Shown one piece after another: positions 1 to 8,625 of a stretch of 64,000 nt of DNA. Below the pieces are notes generated by a model, which saw only the letters and a list, made by a program, of their open reading frames with translations, was not told the origin of the DNA and did no database searches. Numbering within the stretch: the first letter of the stretch is position 1; the number at the start of each line of letters is the position of its first letter. Source of the stretch: Kiritimatiellia bacterium. Its GTDB lineage: Bacteria; Verrucomicrobiota; Kiritimatiellia; JAFGHX01. The stretch is from positions 1 to 64,000 of the forward strand of contig JAFGHX010000259.1 of assembly GCA_016929905.1 (NCBI GenBank), written 5' to 3'. The position numbers were made by a program, and so were the translations under genes.

Positions 1-127
1 CGCCGGGCTCCAGACGAAGAGTAAGACAAAGAGTAAGACGAAGAAACTCTGATCTTCCAGTTTTCTTGCTGTGTCGCTCCGAACGGGACGGCTCACGCGC
101 CGCGGTACGCGGTCGCGTGCAGCCGCT

Positions 128-262
128 GGTTCGATCCAATCCTATTCTCTCACGGAGACACAGAGCCACGGAGAAATCATTTCCTCAGAAACCGCGGTCC
201 CATCAGCGTCTTCTCCGTGTCTCCGTGCCTCCGTGAGAGTCACTTCTTCTCTGCGATCGAAC
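128..262. repeat. Large imperfect inverted repeat
   Basis: A left arm at about 147-175 (CTCACGGAGACACAGAGCC) pairs with a right arm at about 210-239 (TTCTCCGTGTCTCCG). Outer arms TTCGAT (131) and ATCGAA (256) extend the symmetry. The result is a long imperfect cruciform in a stretch without a convincing gene. Bases 1-127 also hold short direct repeats (GAGTAAGAC at about 19 and 31) and nothing else that I can support. Confidence 0.6.
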
Positions 263-443
263 GACTTATATACGAACATTCGTATTTTGGGATCGAGAGC
301 GGCTTCGTGCTGCTCTCGTCTCTCATGAGTAGAATCATGATAGGCCGGGAATTGAGGGGTCGCAAGTGGAAACGGCGCATAAGGCGGTGAAGAGTCGGAT
401 CTTTGCCCTGATTTGCGATTCTGGGAATGAGCGGAAGAGGGAA

Positions 444-475
444 TTAGCCGGTTAGGTCCATATTCGCCTAACCGG
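444..475. other. Candidate integrase core sites (GTTAGG/CCTAAC inverted pair)
   Basis: Perfect 9-bp arms CCGGTTAGG (448-456) and CCTAACCGG (467-475) flank a 10-bp loop. Each arm carries a sequence that fits the integron core consensus GTTRRRY or its complement. The direct repeat TTAGCCGGTTAGGT (444-457) recurs as TTAGCCGATTAGGT (535-548). The site lies 5' of the integrase, where attI is expected. The resemblance is by pattern only. Confidence 0.4.
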
Positions 476-517
476 GGATTCCTTTTATGACGCCGGCTGT
501 TATTTGTGAGAAAAGAG

Positions 518-546
518 TTGACATTTCTGGGCTATTAGCCGATTAG
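518..546 (+). promoter_or_regulatory. Candidate sigma-70 promoter of the integrase
   Basis: A consensus -35 box TTGACA (518-523) is followed after 17 bases by GATTAG (541-546), a weak -10. The weak -10 overlaps the second core-like repeat, so integrase binding could repress the promoter. That last point is inference. Confidence 0.35.
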
Positions 547-571
547 GTATACATGCGTATAGTATCCTAAC
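535..571. other. Second core-like inverted pair before the integrase
   Basis: TTAGG (543-547) and CCTAA (566-570) are inverted around an 18-bp AT-rich spacer that ends about 20 bases before the integrase start. It repeats the 14-base block seen at 444-457 with one mismatch. It may be an attI-type integrase binding site, an operator, or both. Confidence 0.35.
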
Positions 572-589
572 AAGCTGGGAGGCCCGAAA

Positions 590-1108
590 ATGCGCACAAT
601 TCTGGATTCGGAGCTGGCTGGATTCGCGGAGTACTTGCTTGCGAACTCACTGAGTCGGGAGCAGCATGCGAAATTCTACGTGTATTGGGTCCGTCGATTG
701 GCGCGGGAATCGAAGGACTGGCCCGACGAGTCATGGGACATTCACCTGCAGCGGTATGTGGATCTGCTCAGCGAGGATAGCCAAGTTCAGGATTGGCAGG
801 TACGGCAGGCAGAGCGGGCGGTGCGGCTGTACTACCACAACTACTGTGACGGTGCTGACGGACCTCGCGCGCGCGCCCCCGCCGCAGTCAACGAACAAAA
901 CGAGGTCAACCGGCAGGACGTGCTGAGTACGGTCCGGGAACAGCTCCGCGTGCGCCACTATTCGTACCGGACGGAGCAGACGTATCTGGCGTGGATAGAC
1001 CGCTTTCTCCAGTTCGGGGCGGACCGCCGAGACGGAGGGGAAAGCGGCACGCTGGTCCGGCTCAGTAGACAGACGCCAAAAAGACTACCTGGCATGGCTG
1101 GCGGTTGA
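590..1108 (+). CDS. Integron-type tyrosine recombinase, N-terminal half (frameshifted)
   Basis: This is the N-terminal part of an IntI-like tyrosine recombinase. Residues about 110-150 contain the SAM-like core-binding domain signature (RHYSYRTEQTYLAWIDRFL), preceded by an extra N-terminal domain of about 100 residues. The frame is lost near base 1015-1040: after QFGADRR the sequence no longer resembles the family, while the frame of the next ORF is already open upstream of its start and reads DYLAWLAVERKVSAS. The start ATG follows GGGAGGCCCGAAA, a reasonable ribosome binding site. The gene is a frameshift mutant, a sequencing error, or recoded; the first two are more likely. Confidence 0.7.
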   Translation: MRTILDSELAGFAEYLLANSLSREQHAKFYVYWVRRLARESKDWPDESWDIHLQRYVDLLSEDSQVQDWQVRQAERAVRLYYHNYCDGADGPRARAPAAVNEQNEVNRQDVLSTVREQLRVRHYSYRTEQTYLAWIDRFLQFGADRRDGGESGTLVRLSRQTPKRLPGMAGG

Positions 1109-1115
1109 ACGGAAG

Positions 1116-1904
1116 GTGAGCGCATCCACACAGAACCAGGCGTTCTGCGCGCTGATCTTCCTGATGCGGGACGTCCTGGGGCAGGACGTAAGCGAGATGA
1201 GCAAGGGCCTGCGCGCGAAACGCGGCAGAAAGTTGCCGACCGTTCTGTCTCTGGAAGAAACCGAACGACTCCTCGGCGCCGCGCCAGCTGAACAACGGCT
1301 GTGGTTGCATGTGATTTACGGAGGCGGGCTGCGCCTCATGGAGTTCTGCCGGCTCCGCGTGAAAGACATCGACTTCGACAACATGCTCATCTTCGTCCGG
1401 TCCGGCAAGGGCGACAAGGATCGAACGACGCTGCTCGCGGAAGCGGTTGCACCGGAGCTCAAGCAGAGGATCGAACGTCTGCGCAAACTGCACGAGGAGG
1501 ACCTGGCAGCAGGCTGTGCGGAGGTGTTCTTGCCCGATGCGTTGAGCCGGAAGATGCCGCACGCGGCCTCACAGTTCGGCTGGCAATGGCTGTTTCCGAG
1601 CAAGCAGCTCTCCGTCGATCCGCGCGCGAACAAGGTCCGGCGCCATCATATCAATCCGAAATCCGTGCAGGCGGCTGTCCAACATGCCGGGCAGAAGGCC
1701 AAGCTGGACAAGCCCGTGTCGGTCCATTGTCTTCGGCATTCGTTTGCGACCCATATGCTGCTGGACCGCGCGGACTTGCGTGAGATCCAGCAGTATCTCG
1801 GGCACGCGAAGGTGGAGACGACCACGATTTACACGCACGTGGTGCGGACGATGCGGAACCGCGCACGCAGCCCGCTGGATATGTTATTGCAGAAAGAGGC
1901 GTGA
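1116..1904 (+). CDS. Integron-type tyrosine recombinase, catalytic half (frameshifted)
   Basis: This is the catalytic domain of a tyrosine recombinase that cuts and rejoins DNA at attI/attC-type sites. The residues visible are R73 (GGGLRLMEF), H204-x2-R207 (HCLRHSFATH), H230 (YLGHAKV) and nucleophile Y239 (TTIYTHV). The insertion at about 125-185, with FLPDALSRKMPHAASQFGWQ and RRHHINP, matches the extra segment that separates IntI integrases from XerC/D. The annotated start (GTG) lies inside the ancestral gene. The true coding sequence continues upstream in this frame to about base 1020 and joins the preceding ORF by a frameshift. Gene cassettes, if any, would lie to the left of the window, because they run away from attI. 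Confidence 0.85.
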   Translation: MSASTQNQAFCALIFLMRDVLGQDVSEMSKGLRAKRGRKLPTVLSLEETERLLGAAPAEQRLWLHVIYGGGLRLMEFCRLRVKDIDFDNMLIFVRSGKGDKDRTTLLAEAVAPELKQRIERLRKLHEEDLAAGCAEVFLPDALSRKMPHAASQFGWQWLFPSKQLSVDPRANKVRRHHINPKSVQAAVQHAGQKAKLDKPVSVHCLRHSFATHMLLDRADLREIQQYLGHAKVETTTIYTHVVRTMRNRARSPLDMLLQKEA

Positions 1905-1914
1905 GCGGTGCGCC

Positions 1915-3354
1915 TCAGTCCGCGATCGCAATATCGCCGAGCGGCACCCAGTTGTCGCGGTACCGTTCCTTGACCGCGAAGCGGACGCGGCACTCGCCGG
2001 TGGTGGGGTGCACGAGGCCGGCGGCCAGCTCGGCGATGCCGGGGCGGAGCCCGGTCGGTGTTTGAACGGCTTCCTCCAGCCACACGTGGCCGGGCATCCA
2101 CCGGCGCGTGTCGGTCTTGTCGAACACGACGGTGGCCGCGTGTTCGCCCTGCCGGAAACGCAGGGCGAACTTGTGCTCGTGATAGAGCGGCGCGATCCCC
2201 ACGTTCTCGATCCAGGCGGTGAACGGGAAGGTTTCGCCGCGTTTCGCGGGCATGTCGAAGGCCGCCTGGCGCAGCACGAACCGGTAGCCGAGCTTCTTGC
2301 AGAATTCATGGAGCCGGTCCAGCCACGCTTCGGGCATGGGGACCCCTTTCGGTTCGAAGTAGGTGGCATGAAAGCTCAGGCCTTGCTCGAGAATGAAGTC
2401 GAGGTCGAAGCCCTGCTGATACCAGTCGTTGGGCACCCAGCACGTTTCCCAGAAGACAGGCCCCTGTTTCCACGCCTCGCCGGCGTTGGCGGTTGCGATG
2501 CGTTCGGGGTAGCAGTCGTAATGATGGCAGCGCGACAGGCAGGTCGGCACCTGCAGACTGCGCGGGTCGTGGCCATGCGTCTCTTCGCCCGCGTTGGTGA
2601 TCGTGTTGAACCATTGGTTCCCGCCGTAGCCGCTGGGTTGCAGATCGCCGAAGCAATCGGCGCGCCAGCCGCTGCCGCTCTCCACGCCGGCCTTGAGCTG
2701 CTTGCCGCCGATCAGCGCGAGCCGCGGCGTGCGCGGGAAGGCTTCCTTGAACAGCTGCGCAAAGCGCCTGGCCGTCTCGTCGCTGTATTCGCCCGCGCCT
2801 TCTCCCCAGGGCCCGTACAGGGCCATGTCTATGGTTTCCAGCAGAGGGTGGTTGTCGTATTTAGCCGCAAAAGCGCGCACGAGCCCGCCGAACTGCTCGA
2901 GGTATTCGGGTGCATCGTAGACCGGAATGCACAAGCCGCTGTTGATCGCCCATTCGCCGGTCCGGGTTGGATACTTCTCGGCGTACCACTTCGGGATTTC
3001 GGGGCCGATCCTGGGGCCGTGCGGCGCGAAGCGCACGGACAGGGTCTGGCCGTATTGCGCGCATTGCGCCAGCGTCTCGTCGACTTCGGAAAAGTCGTAC
3101 TCGCCCTCGGCCGGCGCGACCTTGTCCCAGTACCAGACGCGGTAAGCGACGGTGCAGGGCAGATACCCGCGCGGGACGCGCAGCGGGAAATTCCGCCACA
3201 GCCGGGAGTCCTTGTGCCGGGAGGGATCGCCCATGACGTACTTCCCGGCGGTCGTGCAGCCTTTGTGCGGGTTGGCCAGGTAGTCCGTGGTCGGCGTGGG
3301 GCGGACCCGGCGCGTGAATTTCTCCTGCGTACTCGGAAAGAACTCGTTGTTCAT
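1915..3354 (-). CDS. DUF4832-type glycoside-hydrolase-like protein
   Basis: This is a 479-residue protein without a signal peptide. The N-terminal two thirds look like a TIM-barrel hydrolase with NPHKGC near the start (residue ~27), VWYWDKVAPAEGEYDF (~75), ALYGPWGEGAGEYSDE (~185) and a conserved FWETCW segment (~300). The C-terminal ~110 residues (FPFTAWIENVGIAPLY...) form a beta-sandwich of the DUF4832 kind. The family is common in polysaccharide-degrading PVC bacteria and Bacteroidetes; its substrate is not known to me. The ATG at 3354 follows AAGAGGGACAGGCC, a good ribosome binding site. The stop lies 11 bases from the convergent integrase stop. Function beyond carbohydrate-active enzyme is uncertain. 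Confidence 0.75.
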   Translation of the reverse strand: MNNEFFPSTQEKFTRRVRPTPTTDYLANPHKGCTTAGKYVMGDPSRHKDSRLWRNFPLRVPRGYLPCTVAYRVWYWDKVAPAEGEYDFSEVDETLAQCAQYGQTLSVRFAPHGPRIGPEIPKWYAEKYPTRTGEWAINSGLCIPVYDAPEYLEQFGGLVRAFAAKYDNHPLLETIDMALYGPWGEGAGEYSDETARRFAQLFKEAFPRTPRLALIGGKQLKAGVESGSGWRADCFGDLQPSGYGGNQWFNTITNAGEETHGHDPRSLQVPTCLSRCHHYDCYPERIATANAGEAWKQGPVFWETCWVPNDWYQQGFDLDFILEQGLSFHATYFEPKGVPMPEAWLDRLHEFCKKLGYRFVLRQAAFDMPAKRGETFPFTAWIENVGIAPLYHEHKFALRFRQGEHAATVVFDKTDTRRWMPGHVWLEEAVQTPTGLRPGIAELAAGLVHPTTGECRVRFAVKERYRDNWVPLGDIAIAD

Positions 3355-3490
3355 GGCCTGTCCCTCTTGTCGTCTGTGCCGGTCTCAGGCGTCCTGGCAG
3401 GGCAGCATAGCAGGGCCTGCCTCCTTCGCCCAGCGCGCAGGTACGAGGGCCCGAACGTCGCGCTTTGCACCAAAAGCGCACGCGCGCCGC

Positions 3491-6400
3491 CTACTCCGCC
3501 AGCCAGTAGACGGAATTGATCAGGATCGCCTGTTCGCCCGGGGTCAGCGCTTCCTCGAAGCTCTGTTTGCCGTCCGCCTTCACGGCGCGGCACGCGATAT
3601 TCATGCCGCTCAGCACGACTTTCCCCTTTCCGGCCGCACCCGCCACAACGACCGGATCGCCGCCCTGGCCGCCGCGCACGGCGCTTTTGACCAGCACCTT
3701 GCCGGCGTTGCCGGGCTTGAGCTTGATGTAGTCGGGGAACCCGGCCACGAATTCCTGGCCGGCCTGCAACTGGGTCGCGCGGAAATACTGTTCGAAGGCG
3801 GGGTCCGCGGCCTTTTGCGGGAAGCGTTTGCGCATGCTCTCCCCGCTGGTCACCGGGTGCTCGGCGGCGACCTGCATGGCGGTGATGGGCACGTAGTCGG
3901 GCGCGGTGGCGACCTCGGGGAAGACGGGCGGCGTGGTGGACGGATAGCCCGCCGAATGATGCACGAGCAGTGCGCCGCCGCCTTTCTCGACGTAGGCGCG
4001 CAGGTTGCGCTGCCATTGCTCGCTCAGGTTCGGGGCGCGCGTCTTCATGTTCGGGATGACGACCACGTCGTAGAAGGCCAGGGTCGCCGGCGAATCGGTG
4101 TCGATGAATTCCGGCGCCAGCCCCGGCTGGCTCTGCAGCGCCGCCATCATCGCCTCGGCGCCCATGTCGAGCGCGGAGGGCGGAGCAGTCTGTGTCTTGA
4201 ATACGCCCACATAGAGCTTGCCCGGTTCCTTCTCCCGCTCGGTGTTCTCGGCCTTCTCCGTCGCTTGAATGCGAAGGAACGCCATGCCGGGCGCCGCGGA
4301 GCACGAGGGCGGCATGGCGGCCAAGCCGCCGGTGGCTTGGGGCATCGTGAAATCGTCCGGGGCGGCGACCGCCACGAAGGCGAACCCGTTCGGCCCCAGC
4401 TCCACGTCGACGCTGCCGTTGTGCGGGCGTTGGAGACCCCGGTCGAAATCGATCGCCACCGCGTTCGGCGCCGCGCCCAGCCCGGCGGTGTCGAGCCGCG
4501 CGGCGTAGCGTTGCGCGTAATGCGGATTATGCGCGACGATCACGCAGCGCTTGCCGTCCGTGAGCACGTTCGTGTCGATCTTCTCCTCCAGCTCCGCCGG
4601 CGGCTCGACCGGTCTGCGCCCGCCGAGTGCGCGGACGAGCGTCTTGACGACCTCGGCCGGCAACTGTGTGAGCGCCACGCATACCGCCCGGCCGCGTCCC
4701 GCCGTGGCGAGCGTGACCGCCGGCTTGCCGCCGGCGCTGGCCAGGACCGTTGCCCCGCCCGTCTCGAGCGGGACGAGCGGCGAGCCGACATCCAGCTCGA
4801 GCCCGGCGAGCGGGGCGGCCGTCCCCTTGAGCGTGCCGGCACTGGCCGTGCTGCCGGCCGGCTTCACGCCGCAGATCTCGGCCATGAGCGGGTTGCGGAC
4901 CGTCTCGCCTTCGACAATGACACGCCCGCCCGCGCGCACGTATTCGGCGATCGCGCGCGCGCGCTCGGCCGAGAGCACCCGCTCGCTCGGCAGGATCAGC
5001 ACCCGGTAGCGGCGCAGCTCGCCCGCCGAGAGATACTTCGAGAACAGAATATCCGTCGGCACATTGCGCATCAGGCACAGCTCGCGGATCCGGTCCTCGT
5101 AGGCCGTCAGGCGGCCGCCGCTGAGTTCGCCGCGCTTGATGCAGTCGACAAACGCGTCGCGATCCCGGAAGACCGCCAGGTACCGCGCCGGCCGTGACCG
5201 CGCGAGCAGATCGCCCATCCCCGTCCGGGTCAGCCAGTGGAAGACCTCCGCGTTCGCGCCGGTGACGTCCGGATAGGTGCGCAGAAAGGTGAAGCTGAAA
5301 TGCCACAGTCCGTTCGCGCCGGCGAACAGGTGCTGCTTGGCGTTCAGCCGCGTCTCGTCCGCGTTCCACTTGCAGCCGTTCACCGTGAGGGCCGGCTTCT
5401 CGTTGCCCTGCGCGCCGCGTATGTGCCGGCACATGTACTTGGTCGCCGCCAGATCGACGGAGTACAGGTCCGTGCAGGTCGTCGTCAGATAGTCGCTCTG
5501 GCGCTCCAAGTCGTGGTAGGCGACCAGCCGGTAATGGTTGTTGGGGCTGGTCACGTGGAAGGTCATCACGTCCGGGTTCTTCGCTCTGGCCGCCTCGGTC
5601 ATCGCGCGCACGAGCCCCGTGATGGCGTCCATCTTGAACAGAATGACATTGTGCTGGGCCGGCTCCGTCAGCTTGGCCAGGTCCGGCCTGGCCGGCATGT
5701 CCATGCCGTACTCCTTGCGGAACGCCTCGCGGCAGAACTGGGATGTGCCCTGAAATTCGTACTCGTCGAGCAGGTAGACGCCTTCGACGTTGAGGCTCGC
5801 CACGGATTCGGTCGCCTGCGCAGAGGCCGCGCGTTCCTCGAGCGGGCAGGGCCGGCCCCTGTTCGGCAGCGGCACGTGCAGCACGACGCCCATGCCGCGG
5901 CTGTGCGCGCGGGGAATCAGCGCGTCGACAAACTCGCGGCGGCCGGGCCTGAGGTTGACGGTGTTCCCGCCGAGCTTCTCGATTTCCGTCAGGACGCGCT
6001 CGGCTCTGGGCACATCGCCGCTGACTCCGCAGGTTGCGCCGAACCAGTGCAGGTCGCCGATCTGAAGCATGAACTCCCGGCCGAACCGCGGCACGGCCGG
6101 CGGCCGCGCCGCGTCGCGGCGCTGCAGCTCGCCCTGCAGCCGTTCCGGCGGGTTCTTCCACGCCACGTACGCGTCCCGCACCGCGCGCGCCTCGCCCTGC
6201 GCCGCCACAAACGCGCCGCAGGCCGGCGTGCCGGCCGCGAGTTTGCCGCTGATCTTGACGCTCTCCCCGTTCGCCTGGTGATGCCCGATCGCGATCGCAC
6301 CCCACAGCGGGCGGTCGGCGAATTCGCCGACCACCGCGCCGCGCGCGTCGGCAATGGCCAGCCAGTTCTCCTTCATGTGCTTGCGGATCTCGCCGATATC

Positions 6401-8002
6401 CCGGTAGAACACGCCTGTCTGAAGGCCAAGCTGTTTCAAACCCTCGTCCGCCTCGTACCACAGGGTGTCCTTGATCCCGTCCCCGTACGGGGCCCAGCCG
6501 GAGAACCGGCTCACCGCCAGCGGCTCGGCCGCCTTGAGCGAGTAGAACACCGCGCCGCCGCCGGCATAGAGGGTGTAGACCACCTCGAGCTTGGGCGAAG
6601 TGTAGCGCACGCGTTTGCGGACCGCGCCGTCTTCCTGTATCGCCGCTTCATATTTGTCCGCCGCACCCGGATGGATGCCGGCGCCGCCGTAGCTGATCCA
6701 GTTGGCACGGCCCGGATCGATCGCGCCCCAGGTTGCCAGCTCGTTGCGCGTGCCGCTGCCCGTGGCCTTCAACAGCCCGATCACCGCGTGGCGCTTGTCC
6801 AACTCTGCCTGGATCCTGTCGTTGCGCAGCAGGAACCCGTCGTCGCTCTCCGTCAGCGTGAACCCGTAGGGCGCCGCCGGCGGCGGGGCCACGGGCGTGT
6901 TGCCGCCGTAGAGGAACAGCAGGCGCGTCTCGCGCGCGTCGAGATCCGCCTCGAACACGCACTCGATTCTCCCGGCTCCGCTGTCCAGCAGCTGCACCTG
7001 GCACGGCAACTCCGTGCCCCAGGCCTCGCAGATCCGGACCGAACCCGGCGCTGCGCCCGCCGGCAACGTGACGACCAGCCCCACCGGCGCCGCCCGCCGC
7101 GGCATGCCGATCGGCTCGGCCAGCAGGAACGGGATCCTGAACGTGCTGTCCTCGAAATGCCAGCGGACCCGCGCGGCGTTCTTCAGATACAGAACGTTCG
7201 CGGCGGGCTCCGCGCGCTCAAACGCGTCATAGACCGCCACCGTCTTGCCCGGGGCCGGCAGCTTGCCGAACGCCAGCGCTATGATGTTGTCCGCCAGGTC
7301 CTTCGCCGCGCCGGTCTTGTCGCGGAAAACCTCCGGCATCTGCGACAGGACGATCGTGCCCTTGCCCGCCACGCCGGTCTTCACGAGCATCGCCGCACGG
7401 GCCGAATCGCGCGCATCGCGAATCGGCGCATCATACGCCGACGGCCACTGATCCCACGCACCGTACGCCTTGCCAACCCGCTTCTCGATCTTGTGCGGCT
7501 CGCTCAACAGCCGGCTGCGCGAGTCGGGCGCCGCCGCGCAATCGTAACCCTTGCCCGCCGGTGCGCCCGGGTGTTCCAGGCCCAACCCGGCAAAGAACTT
7601 GCGCGTGGCCGCGTCGTCGGGGTTCGCGGCGTAGTCGAAAAACAACAGGCCGCCGCGTTTCAGCAGGGCGAGCACCGCAGCGCTGCGCTCGGCGTCGGCG
7701 AAGAGCGCTTGGCCCGGCTCACTCCCCGCGTATTGGCCAATGTAGAGAATCTGCGCCTCCGCCAGCCGCGCACAGAAACTCGCGTCCAGCTTCTCCGCCG
7801 TGTAACGGTGCACTCTCAGGTCGTAGGCCGTCAGATCCCGGCTCGGATAGTATTGCCCGGCACGGTTGAAGGCGACCATGACACGGTCGGCGCAGAAGGC
7901 GCAGGGGGTGAGCGCGCAGGCGCAGAGCCAGACGGCCGCGCCAAGCAGCGCCGGCCAACGACTGAGCGGGGTACGGCGGCGAAGAAATGATGTGTCCGTC
8001 AT
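3491..8002 (-). CDS. Very large secreted protein: ThuA-like ends around a TIM-barrel hydrolase core
   Basis: It has 1503 residues. I chose the ATG at 8002 because GGGAGGGC lies upstream and a typical signal peptide begins there (RRR...LLGAAVWLCACALTPCAFCA). Domains by eye: residues ~20-230 form a class I glutamine-amidotransferase/ThuA-like fold (LLFFDYAANPDD); ~250-600 are beta-rich sugar-binding-like (WYEADEGLK); ~620-900 a TIM barrel (MLQIGDLHWFG, YLLDEYEFQG); ~960-1100 a beta-galactosidase-type Rossmann domain (RVLILPSERVLS, GGRVIVEGE). A second ThuA-like domain closes the protein (VGVFKTQTAPPS, GGALLVHHSAGYPS, KGKVVLSGMN). The likely role is extracytoplasmic glycan processing. The large open frames opposite this gene are shadows. 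Confidence 0.7.
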   Translation of the reverse strand: MTDTSFLRRRTPLSRWPALLGAAVWLCACALTPCAFCADRVMVAFNRAGQYYPSRDLTAYDLRVHRYTAEKLDASFCARLAEAQILYIGQYAGSEPGQALFADAERSAAVLALLKRGGLLFFDYAANPDDAATRKFFAGLGLEHPGAPAGKGYDCAAAPDSRSRLLSEPHKIEKRVGKAYGAWDQWPSAYDAPIRDARDSARAAMLVKTGVAGKGTIVLSQMPEVFRDKTGAAKDLADNIIALAFGKLPAPGKTVAVYDAFERAEPAANVLYLKNAARVRWHFEDSTFRIPFLLAEPIGMPRRAAPVGLVVTLPAGAAPGSVRICEAWGTELPCQVQLLDSGAGRIECVFEADLDARETRLLFLYGGNTPVAPPPAAPYGFTLTESDDGFLLRNDRIQAELDKRHAVIGLLKATGSGTRNELATWGAIDPGRANWISYGGAGIHPGAADKYEAAIQEDGAVRKRVRYTSPKLEVVYTLYAGGGAVFYSLKAAEPLAVSRFSGWAPYGDGIKDTLWYEADEGLKQLGLQTGVFYRDIGEIRKHMKENWLAIADARGAVVGEFADRPLWGAIAIGHHQANGESVKISGKLAAGTPACGAFVAAQGEARAVRDAYVAWKNPPERLQGELQRRDAARPPAVPRFGREFMLQIGDLHWFGATCGVSGDVPRAERVLTEIEKLGGNTVNLRPGRREFVDALIPRAHSRGMGVVLHVPLPNRGRPCPLEERAASAQATESVASLNVEGVYLLDEYEFQGTSQFCREAFRKEYGMDMPARPDLAKLTEPAQHNVILFKMDAITGLVRAMTEAARAKNPDVMTFHVTSPNNHYRLVAYHDLERQSDYLTTTCTDLYSVDLAATKYMCRHIRGAQGNEKPALTVNGCKWNADETRLNAKQHLFAGANGLWHFSFTFLRTYPDVTGANAEVFHWLTRTGMGDLLARSRPARYLAVFRDRDAFVDCIKRGELSGGRLTAYEDRIRELCLMRNVPTDILFSKYLSAGELRRYRVLILPSERVLSAERARAIAEYVRAGGRVIVEGETVRNPLMAEICGVKPAGSTASAGTLKGTAAPLAGLELDVGSPLVPLETGGATVLASAGGKPAVTLATAGRGRAVCVALTQLPAEVVKTLVRALGGRRPVEPPAELEEKIDTNVLTDGKRCVIVAHNPHYAQRYAARLDTAGLGAAPNAVAIDFDRGLQRPHNGSVDVELGPNGFAFVAVAAPDDFTMPQATGGLAAMPPSCSAAPGMAFLRIQATEKAENTEREKEPGKLYVGVFKTQTAPPSALDMGAEAMMAALQSQPGLAPEFIDTDSPATLAFYDVVVIPNMKTRAPNLSEQWQRNLRAYVEKGGGALLVHHSAGYPSTTPPVFPEVATAPDYVPITAMQVAAEHPVTSGESMRKRFPQKAADPAFEQYFRATQLQAGQEFVAGFPDYIKLKPGNAGKVLVKSAVRGGQGGDPVVVAGAAGKGKVVLSGMNIACRAVKADGKQSFEEALTPGEQAILINSVYWLAE

Positions 8003-8130
8003 AAGGCTTGCCCTCCCGGATGGTCCTTTGAAATTGCCCGCGCGCGCGCGCACCCCCGACAAGACCTTCACGACATGGGGCCGTGCCTACGGCGTTGAGC
8101 GCGCCCTGGAGGCCGGCTCGCGAGGAGACG

Positions 8131-8253
8131 CTGTCTCAAAACCCGACTCGCACGTTGCCACACGCCTTACGGCGTTGACTACAAACGGCATATCTGGTCG
8201 CTTCTGCCGTTTGTAGTCAAGCCCGTAAGGGCTGTTCCCCGGTCTTGAGACAG
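8131..8253. mobile_element. 123-bp MITE-like element, copy A
   Basis: It is bounded by CTGTCTCAAAACC and GGTCTTGAGACAG, near-perfect terminal inverted repeats. Inside lie nested inverted segments CTTACGGCGTTGACTACAAA and TTTGTAGTCAAGCCCGTAAG. Two more copies of exactly the same length occur at 12207-12329 and 57139-57261. No coding capacity is visible. It interrupts a REP-like repeat: GGCTCGCGAGG lies to the left and CTCAGGACGCTCTCCCTCC to the right. Confidence 0.8.
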
Positions 8254-8355
8254 CCTCAGGACGCTCTCCCTCCATTCCCGCGCCATGAAGCATCAGTGGA
8301 GCGAGCGTCTCGCGAGCCGCCTTCTCGGCATGCATTCGACAACAGTGGATAGAGT

Positions 8356-8385
8356 TTGACTTTTTCGCTGGGACTATGCTATTCA
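8356..8385 (+). promoter_or_regulatory. Candidate promoter upstream of the GntR/LacI regulator
   Basis: TTGACT (8356-8361) and TATTCA (8380-8385) are separated by 18 bases. The -10 sits inside the short palindrome CTATTCATATAG. The AT-rich patch stands out from the surrounding GC-rich DNA and lies about 240 bases before the regulator gene. Confidence 0.45.
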
Positions 8386-8411
8386 TATAGCACGAGACGG
8401 TGATCGTCAAT

Positions 8412-8427
8412 AGTTAATATATTAACT
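8412..8427. promoter_or_regulatory. Perfect 16-bp palindrome, operator candidate
   Basis: AGTTAATATATTAACT is a perfect palindrome located 27 bases downstream of the candidate -10 box and about 200 bases upstream of a GntR/LacI-type repressor gene. The position and symmetry fit an autoregulatory operator for a dimeric repressor. Binding is inferred. Confidence 0.5.
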
Positions 8428-8550
8428 TTGCGGTCCGTTGAGATATGCGGACGGCCGGCACGTCGAAGATCCGCCAGTGGCGGAGAGGCCGGCCTTCGAC
8501 TTGGGCAAGACCCGGCATTCTGCGGCCCTGGAGGGCCCGGCTCTGCCTGC

Positions 8551-8578
8551 CCCGCCGTAGCCTTATGGCGAAGGCGGG
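8551..8578. repeat. GC hairpin before the regulator gene
   Basis: CCCGCC and GGCGGG pair around an inner CTT/AAG stem. It resembles a short dispersed intergenic hairpin and lies in the presumed leader of the regulator. Confidence 0.35.
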
Positions 8579-8625
8579 TCCGGGCCGGATGCCGACAGGT
8601 TTTTCAGCCGTATTGACATCCAACT

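Noticed and set aside
128..140. GGTTCGATCC resembling a tRNA T-arm
   Set aside because: No matching acceptor, D or anticodon arms can be folded around it; it is part of the inverted repeat.
71..328. 85-codon frame at the left end
   Set aside because: It spans the inverted repeat and has a composition set by it. No ribosome binding site and no family resemblance.
5237..7990. 917-codon open frame opposite the large secreted protein
   Set aside because: It is a GC-driven shadow. The composition is rich in Arg/Ala/Val with no domain, while the minus frame has a signal peptide and recognisable folds.
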